Source: Pseudorasbora parva (lineage: Eukaryota; Chordata; Actinopteri; Cypriniformes; Gobionidae). Taken from it: DNA of 64,000 nt. A model generated the notes under the pieces. The model was not told where the DNA came from. It saw only the letters and a program-made list of their open reading frames with translations, and made no database searches. The stretch is taken from NCBI RefSeq assembly GCF_024679245.1, contig NC_090173.1, positions 14,015,501 to 14,079,500 on the forward strand, given 5' to 3'. The position numbers and the translations under genes are program-made. Shown here piece by piece: positions 1 to 9,500 of the stretch. Each line of letters opens with the position of its first letter. Positions within the stretch are counted from its first letter, which is position 1.

Positions 1-50
<50 letters not shown>
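1..50. repeat. (AT)n microsatellite at left edge
   Basis: An uninterrupted AT dinucleotide run cut by the window edge. The 500 bp between it and exon 5 of gene A show no CYP exon, so this is presumably intron 5 of gene A. Confidence 0.95.
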
Positions 51-53
<3 letters not shown>

Positions 54-565
54 GAGAAGGAACCTTTTAAATGTTCATTCTTGTGTTACACAGCACGTTT
101 TAGCTTTTGCAAGAACCAGTGAGGTTTGTTCTTATATATTAAGCAGGTTTGTTAATATATATATTTTTAATGTTCGTTTGTTCAATGTTTATATGTGAAT
201 AAAGCCCAAATTAAATCTGTTTAAAGTGATCAACACTCTTCAGAAAATGTTGATTTTACCACTCAATTCATATGGATTAGTTTTACGTGAATCAAATTGG
301 TAGTTGCAAAGCTGTCAACTGAGGGACAGAAAGCTCTCTGATTTCATCAAAAGGATCATTATTTGCGTTTAGAAGATGAATGAACGTCCCTTCCGGGTTT
401 GGAATGAATGAGTAATTGATGACGGCTATTAGACGTTGTTAAACTCCAAATTGCTTGCTGGGTGCTGTGTATGGAGCTGCATAGAACTGGACCTTAGAAC
501 AGTTGAAGAATTTTAGCAGTATCTAAATGGGCAAAAACGAGGCATAAATTCATATAATAATTTAC

Positions 566-3500
566 TTGTTTGCTTTGTTTGCGGATGAGGAAAGCGTCAA
601 TGAATCCTCTGCAGTTAAGAGGGTTCAAAGTTCCTCGTAACACGTTCACCTTCTTCTGCATTTCTCCCCTGGTGCTTTCCAGAATTTTCATCAGCAGCCG
701 CCACGACCTAATCCAGGGTCCGAGAGCTGGAAATATGTTGTAGACCTGCAGGTGGAGAAACACCACAACTGTAAAATGCATCTGTATCTGTTTATCTGAC
801 ATAAAGACATAGAGTTTAAGACCAGTGCTGAAACCAACATGTCCTCCAATCAATACGCCTATATAGGTCGTTTGTCACTTCCTTGAAATACGACCCATAT
901 GAGCGTTTACAAAAGTTGCACCCCTATCGACAATATTTTAATTAATTAAGTATGACGCACAGGAGCGCTTTCTAAAGTTTTCCTCCGATTGACAGCAGGA
1001 CGCTTTCATTTAAAAGCATTTTTCCCTTTTATCTGCTTAACATTTCAGGTTTTGCATAGCTCAGTTGGTAAAGCATTGCACTATACAACAACAACGTGAT
1101 CATATGATCGTGAGTTTGATCCCAGGGAACACATGTGCTCATAAAGTGTGTATGCACTATAAATCACTGGGTAGGTTTAGGGATGGGATGGGTCCATCCA
1201 TCCATCATCTTCCGCTTATCCGGGGCCGGGTTGCGGGGGCAACAGTCTAAGCAGAGACGCCCAGACCCACAGCTCATGACCATAGGTGAGAGTAGGAACG
1301 TAGATTGACCGGTAAATCGAGAGCTTTGCCTTACGGCTCAGCTCCTTCTTCACCACGACAGACCGGTACATCGCCCGCATTACTGCAGATGCTGCACCGA
1401 TCCGTCTGTCAATCTCCAGTTCCATCCTTCCCTCATTCGTGAACAAGACCCCAAGATACTTAAACTCCTCCACTTGAGGCAAGAACTCTCCACCAACATG
1501 AAGTGAGCAAGCTACCCTTTTCCGACTGAGAACCATGGCCTCGGACTTGGAGGTGCTGATTCTCATCCCAGCCGCTTCACACTCGGCTGCAAACCGTCTC
1601 AGTGCATGTTGAAGGTCCCGGTCTGAGGTTGCCAACACGACAACATCATCTGCAAAGAGCAGTGATGAAATCGCGTGGTCCCCAAACCGGACACTCTCCG
1701 GCTCTTGGCTGCGTCTAGAAATTCTGTCCATAAAAATTATGAACTGAACCGGTGACAAAGGACAGCCCTGCCGGAGACCAACATGCACCGGGAACAAATT
1801 TGACCTACTGCCGGCAATGCGAACCAAGCTCCTGCTCTGGTCGTAAAGGGACCGTACTGCCCTAAGCAAGGGGCCCCGGACCCCATACTCCCAGAGCACC
1901 CCCCACAGGGTGCCACGGGGAACACAGTCGAATGCCTTCTCCAAATCCACAAAGCACATGTGGACTGGTTGGGCACACTCCCACGAACCCTCCAACACCC
2001 TGTGAAGGATATAGAGCTGGTCCAGCGTTCCACGAGTGTAGTTGTAAATTAAAAACAATATTTTTGCTAAATGGAAATAGGACAAATGGTGGTAAAAAGT
2101 TAAAATGAACACGCATTTTGATTGGTAATGATAGTCATAGGTCATTTCATGATGTCAGACGTAACAAGACACGGTCATTATTTTTACGCCAGCTAGAGGG
2201 CGCATGACTTTAAAACGTAAATATAGGTCGTAATAAGGTGCTTGAAAAATGACCTATAGAGTCGTATTTTTTTGGAGGACAGGTTGGCCGAAACTGGTCG
2301 CTGTTCTCCATTCTTGGCTGCATTGATGCGCAGGGAGTTCTTGCCCAAAGCAGACCATTCCGCTAATCCAAACTGTATGCTAATAGTAAATCAATACTCT
2401 TGGACGACAGTGGTCCTGACAGAAATGTCTTTATTATCAACAAGTAGCCAATATAATTGATCACTTTTTTTACAGTTCACATCTTACAGTTCTTGCCAAT
2501 AGTTTGGTCACCACTATTATGGTGATCGATATTTGCTTAAATTTGGCTCTTTAGCCTTGACTTTCTAATGTTAGTTAAGTAAGTCAGGGAAAAAACTAAC
2601 AAAAAAAGTCAAGTCTAAAGAGCCAAATTAAAGCAAATAATAATCACCATAACAATAACAGTGACCAAACTATTAATTTCAAACTTCAACATCTAAAACT
2701 ATTTTAATCTCAGTAAGAATGTATGAACAAATATGCCAGAAATAAAGTAAGCTAATGTTGTTTTGGGAGTTGTTTATTGTCTGGGTTTAATGATCTCTCT
2801 CTTATCACTAAACAGGTTTAGATGTTTTTTTAGAGATTATGATCTTACCTTTCAGGAGAACATTCTGGTAACAATAACACATCACAAGAACATAACATTA
2901 TGTTCTAAGAACATTATTAGTACAATAACATTTCTATCTAGGTTGACATAATTTTTGGCCACAGTATGAGCACACAGTGAGTGTGCTGTGAGGTTATACT
3001 TTTAGATCACTTTAAACTCACATTGAGACCACGTGGTAGGATCACTGCGAGTTCAAAATGTTGACTGGGTAGTTTTCCCTTTAGCAAAGTGCTCCAGTTT
3101 CCCAACATATATGAATACAATGTCTATCATCATTCATTATTTACATGTTTTCTCTCGGACAGATTATTCGTCGCCATGGTTTTCAATACCACTGCTACAC
3201 CGACGATATCCAGATATATACTGCTTGCCGACCGGATTCTATTTACTAGACCACATCACTATCATCATGTGTTAATGAATTAAAGACCTGGCTCAACTCC
3301 AATTTTCTCAGTCTGAATCTGACTAAAACAGAAATATTAATCGTTGGTCGTCCATCACTAACAAAGAATGTTCATAACATTCCCAGACTTGACCTTGAAG
3401 CTACTTCAATAATTCCGTCTCCCACTAAATTTGGGTACCATTCTTGATCCTGCACTGGCATTCGACGCTTACATTAGTCAACTTTGTAAAGCGTCCTTTT

Positions 3501-6500
3501 TTCATCTGCGCCGTATTGCCAAACTTTGTCGGCCCAAAAGACCCTGAAGCACTAATCCACGCGTTCATTACATCTCGCCTCGACTACTGTAATGTTCTTT
3601 TTTCCGGACAACCAGCTCACTCTATTTCACGTTTGCAATATATCCAAAACTCTGCCGCAAGACTACCAACTTAAACTAAAAAACTGCCCATATCCCTCCA
3701 ATTCTGTTCAAACTGCACTGGCTACCCGGGTTATCCCATATCACTTACAAAATTCTTCTGCTTAGTTTTAAGTCACTTGGTTTTTTAAGTCAATGGTCTT
3801 GTTCCAGCCTATCTCTCTGACTTACTTTCTCCTTATATTCCCCTTCGAACTCTCCGATCTTCTGGCTGTGACCTCCTCTGTGAGCGGAGATTTCTTTCAT
3901 AATCTATGGGTAGCAGGTCTTTCTTTGTTACAGCCCCTAAACTATGGAACTCTCTCCCCCTGCCTCTCAGGACAACAACCACGTTACATGAATTTAAATG
4001 TAAACTCAAAACACATTTGTTTAATCAGTATTATCAATCATGAAAATGTTAACTTGACATAACAAAAATCAAAATGTTAACTCACTACCAATAATCTGTT
4101 TCTAACTGCCCACCATGCTGTCTGTAAGTATGTTTGTTACCTATTTCTTTCATGTTTTATTGTAAATGTAGTGCGATTTGCAAATGCAATCACTCATTAC
4201 TTGGACTGGGCAAATGTCCACTGCCCGTCTATGTATAAACTTGTTATTTACTGTTATTGTGAAGCGTCCTTGAGCTTGGGAAAGGCGCTATATAAATTAA
4301 ACGTATTATTATCACTACATCCATATCCCTATCCCTATGGTACGGTGTTGCCTCCAGGCAACATAGTCTATTTTAGATTATTCTTAATTAAATGAAACAC
4401 CAATGTATTGTTCAAACCTATCCCCGGGAAGAAGAACTCAAATACTAATCAATGAAAGTTTTAAAAAAATGGGTCACATGACCCACAGGGGTCCATTTTG
4501 TGTGCTGTATCAGTCATGTGCACAGGTCACATGGCTCCATATTTTCTCCAATGAAAACGGCATTTTTCACTAATTTCCTGTCCAGATAATCACCCACAAA
4601 AATATTAGTCACCTTTACTGGTTAGTAAAAAGTATTTTAAAGACCTTTACATTATATATCTTCAAGTGTTTTAGAGTAAACAACAAAAAAAAATTGTGTT
4701 GCCTCAAGGCAACATTGTACCACAATGGAATCGCGTAAGGCCATAGCAGACACACTAGGTTGGATACAAATACAGCATATTTGTAAGGAAAAGAGTTAGA
4801 ATTATCTAAATATATCTGCATTTTTGCACAATATTGTAATGTATGTATAAAAATAGTAATACACATACTATAACTGCATATATTATGATCTGCACATTTT
4901 CTATAGCACTCAAAAAAGGTATAAAACACAACTGATGAGGGTGAGGATGAGGTATCGTGTGATGAGGAAGATGAGGCCATAGTGACAATCCGGCAGGGAG
5001 AGAGTTAGGGTGAGATCGAAGATAGAGATGAGGATGAAGATGGTTATGATAATATGTAATAATGATAACTTGATGTGATAACTTGATGTAATAACTTGAT
5101 GTGATGGCTTGATGTAATGGTTTGGTAGTACTTGTGTTCCACAATGGTACAATGTTGCCTGAGAGCAACAGCTGAATTTGAAATGTTACTTTTTATTAAA
5201 TATGAAATTTGTAATATATTATAAACTGGATAAATGTGTTTGTTCAGGTCTCTGGTTAAAGAAATTGATTTTTTCAATGAATATATTTATTTTTTTCTAC
5301 ATAAAAAAGGTAAAAAGTTTAAATGTTTCCGTTGTGGTACAATGTTGCCTTGAGGCAACAAACTTTAAAAAAAAAAATAATAATAATAATGATTTTTTTT
5401 TTTTTTTATTGCTATTGTTAAAGTGTCCTATTTTAAGCAGGAAAAAACACCACAAAATTGTTTTTCCTCATTGAAATCATATTGGGTACCATAGAGGGAT
5501 TTTTTATTCTACTCACATGACTTTTTTTTAAGAAACTACGGGCCTACAGACTGAACATGTAACACACATGACGTCATCATTTTCATACACATGCGATTTT
5601 TGAAGTTTACAAAGAGACGATAACAGTACAAATTTTTTAATAACTTGCACTCAAAAGTCTGTTTTCAGGCCCCAAAAACAGGTACATGTACATGAAATGC
5701 ATATTGTGAAAACTCAAAAATAGGAACGGCACCAAAAACACTGCTGAATACCTGTATCATAACTGAACCAGCCATGTGGATGATCTGGTTTGACCTTTTC
5801 ACCATATCCTGAAACTGCGGGTCGTCATATTCAAACCGTTTTCCATAAACAATAGCTGAGATGATGTTGGAGACAGCGTAATTCATTGGGTCAGTCGTAT
5901 CAAAGGGATTTCCTGCAAGACATATACGAACAGAGAGAAGATATAGTAACCCTGTGTTGGAACCGGCCGCTCTAAGCGGGACTCGAACCTGGATCATGAA
6001 AGTCGGACACTCTAACAAGGAGGCTAAAAGCTGCAACCTCTAGTGTCAGTCTCTAGTGCATGTCTTGAGATCAGAGGAGTGAGGTTTACTCACACAGTGA
6101 CTAATATCTGGCCTCCGTTACACTCACCCCCCCTAAATCTCACTCCTATCCGGGTCACAGCACCAATGTAACTCCCCCTGTTCGGCCAGCTCACTTTAAC
6201 TCTATCAACGTCAGCACGTTCTGCTGGATTTTTCCTCATAACAGCGTAAAACAACTTAAAATACTTTTCTGGCCTTACAGACATAAAGGATGTGTAGGCA
6301 TAAAAGATGCCTTACAGACATAAAGGATCTCCATGAGGTCCACTCAGAAATGCGTCCGGAAATGAACGCAGTGAATACTTGCTAAACACACATGACAGTA
6401 ATATGTAGTGATATGGGTCAGTTTAAGGGTAGGGTTAGGTGTCAGGGAAGTGCAAGCTGTGTAATTACAAATGTGACTACAGAAATGAATTACAGATGTA

Positions 6501-9500
6501 ATTACATGTAGGCACTTTTTCAAATGTAAGTTCAGTGTAAATACATTTATGTACACTAAGTGCATTGTCCCAAATTATTAATTACAATGTTAGTACATAG
6601 TAGTTAAGGCCACCTAATATAAAGTGGGTCCAATATGTTTAAATGCTATTTCTAGGGCTGGGACGCGATTAAAAAAAAATCGAATTAATTAGAGGCTTTG
6701 TAATTAATTAATCGAAATTAATCGCATTTTAATTGCATATAAATATTTGACCTGAGAACAGTGAGAAGTAATTTTTCACATGGATTTTTACTATACCATT
6801 GAATAATAACTGAATACATAAGCTTAATCAACAAAATATTGTTTATTTGTTTCAGTCCAGCAGACCGGTGCAATGTTTGCCATTAAGTTTAGCAAAAGCA
6901 TATTTGTGATATTTTAGGCTCGATGTGCTGCGGTGATACGCAAATTCCTTGTTGTATAGCTTGCACACAACCATGCTCTTGTCGACGCTTCCATCCATTC
7001 GTTTTTTAAAACAAAATTTCCCATCCACGGGGCCAAGCAAAGCGGTTTTATCAGCTTCTTCGTTCATGTTCACTATGGTTTGTTGTTGTCGTGACTCGTG
7101 AACGCTAGCTGGTGTTCCAGTATAATCGGTCCGTCGAAACTCATTCATTGTAAAACGTTCCGCGGTGCAAAAATAAGTGTGGTTAAAATTATGTTATTTA
7201 TTTTTTTACGTAATTAATTAATGCATTAAAGTCCCGTAATTAATTCATCTTAATTAACGTGTTAAAGTCCCGGCCCTAGTTATTTCATCTATGCATCCTA
7301 TATCAGTGGTTTTCAAACTTTTTCAAACTTTTCTTTTTTCTTTTTCTTTTTTTTTTTTAAATTTCGCAACCCATATACAGGCCTACAACCATTTACATTC
7401 AAATAAGTCAAGCCAATCATAACAATCCTTGTATACAATGGGCAATTTGACTGTATTCTCCATTCAGCCACTAGATGGCACACATATTCAGCACTTTTCC
7501 ACACAACTGCTTTTGATCCTTATTGCGTTCGCAACGGAAAGTTGATTCTGCACTAATTTGATAGCTAGACATATCTATGGGACGCTAATTAACTGGTTAA
7601 CCATGAACCGAGTTTTCAGAGAGAGAGAAAAACAGGTAAGTCACGTATAAGTTTTTATTCATACATAAGATTGCATTCAGAAATAATACCAGTAAATAAA
7701 GCGAAATAATGTACACTACAAACATTTAACACTACAAACATAGGTTATATTAGTTCCCCTCACTCCACAACAAATCCTTCAAATTTAATGTTATTCAGAA
7801 CAGTAGGCTATAACTATATAAAGCTGAAATAATTTAACGAGTAACTGAAAGTAACCAGCGTTAGACTCACGTAGCCTAACTCCCTCATTGGAGTCCAAAT
7901 GTTTTCATATTCGTGATGTATTTGGATGCTAAACCATTATTTATTATAGGCTTTGGCTACTTAACTCGCGTCCCAATATTGATGGGGAAAAAAATCATCC
8001 TCTTCACATGCGCAAAAATGTGCTTGACTTGAAAATAGAGACCTGCACTCAACCCAACGCATATAGAGTGCGGCGCGGGACTGGATTTGATGGCTGAGGT
8101 CGGGCAGTAAGGTACTCGTGTGTGTGCGGATTTCGGGAGAATAAAACCATTTGCATGACTACCGCAAAAGAAACAAATAAATTGTTATAAAATAAAAAAA
8201 TAAAAAACAATTTACAGGTGGAGGCAGAGTATAACAAGTTTTTGCTGCGTTGTGCAATACAACCAATATATTGGTTAAACATAGTATGTTAATTTCTAGA
8301 ACGCAATGGCCAAACCGATGCATTTAAGAGAGTTTTTCACGCAGTGCTGAATTATGTATGCTGACAAATCCTCTGATTATAACAAAGAAAGTTTAGACAT
8401 TATGAAATATTCATTGTGCAGCCATTTTTATTGATAACAAGGCTTTGTGAGATCGCGTTGAACTGAGATGCTTTTTTGGAATCATGAAGGTAGCGTGCAC
8501 TTTGCGCGTATTCTGCCACGCCAAACCATGCATGCACTAGCTTTTACGTTAAATTACTTGAAATAGTGTCATGGACGTAAAGAAAAAAAAGAAGAAAAAA
8601 AACTATGTATACTTGCGGACAGGAGCGGGACAAAACATGAATGTTGCGAGCGGGTGTCTACTTGGAAACACCTCAGTGGAGCAGTGCTCACGTAGCCTGA
8701 CAAGCCAGACCCACATCAAGATGTTTGGTCCGGAAACTCACCATTGACAGGGCTCAATCCGAGGGGCGGATAAACGGTTGTCTTTCAAACTCCCTCTGCA
8801 CGCAATAGGATAGCGCTACACTAACCAGAGCAACGAAGGTGAAACAGAGCTTGTTGATAGATTAAACATTCACCGTATCCGGTCGGCTAAACTCCGAACA
8901 CAACTTCTCTTTTTAAGAATGACTTCAGTGCCGTTCTTTGCTCTTTTCTCAGAGAAAAGCTTAACTCCAAGTCTTCCAGAATCGCGGTCAAAGCTGATTC
9001 GAAAGACCGCCGCCGTTCGCCAGTTTCTGTGTTTACTAGAAGCACGCAAACGCAACTCGGCCGTCGTCATTATGGCCCCGCCCGCCGACTGAATACACGA
9101 TGTGATTGGCCGGTCCAGATTGTGAGGAATACAGCTCAGAAGGGGATTAAGAGTTCCTAGACGACACTTGCGGGCAGATTAAATTTGCTGCCGCTAGGGT
9201 GCGTCTAGATTTCTAGGCTAGTGCTCATGCTGAATGGCACGAATTGTTGGCTACTACTGACTATTTAAACTGAGCTGTGCAACTTTTTATTTATTAGGTT
9301 GGCTATTTTATTTTGATAATGAACTGACTGTTCGCATGTTGTGTGCTCGTAAGGTACCCCTGCGCAGAGCCGACACAAATCAAATCTGTAATGGTCATCC
9401 AGATAATGAGAGAAGTACATTGTTCAAAATTGCAAAAGTGTTTACTTACATTGTGCTATTGTAAAATATCATAAAGAAAACAAGATTTGCTTTCTGTCGT

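Larger units (their letters stand above)
841..2280. mobile_element. Non-autonomous DNA transposon with ~30-bp terminal inverted repeats, carrying nested SINE and Rex3
   Basis: The left end (GTCCTCCAATCAATACG, then CTATATAGGTC) is matched, inverted, by the right end (GTCCTCCAAAAAAATACG, then CTATAGGTC). I see no open reading frame of its own, so the superfamily is not assigned; a target duplication is not clear. The inner 1050-2035 is occupied by a SINE and a Rex3 fragment. It lies in intron 4 of gene A. Confidence 0.65.

Noticed and set aside
1053..1130. tRNA gene
   Set aside because: A and B boxes are present but no cloverleaf or mature 3' end; continues into SINE body.
4615..5170. Overlapping His/Tyr/Ile-rich minus-strand frames
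   Set aside because: Low-complexity AT-rich sequence (CATCAAGT-type repeats); no start context or homologous motif.
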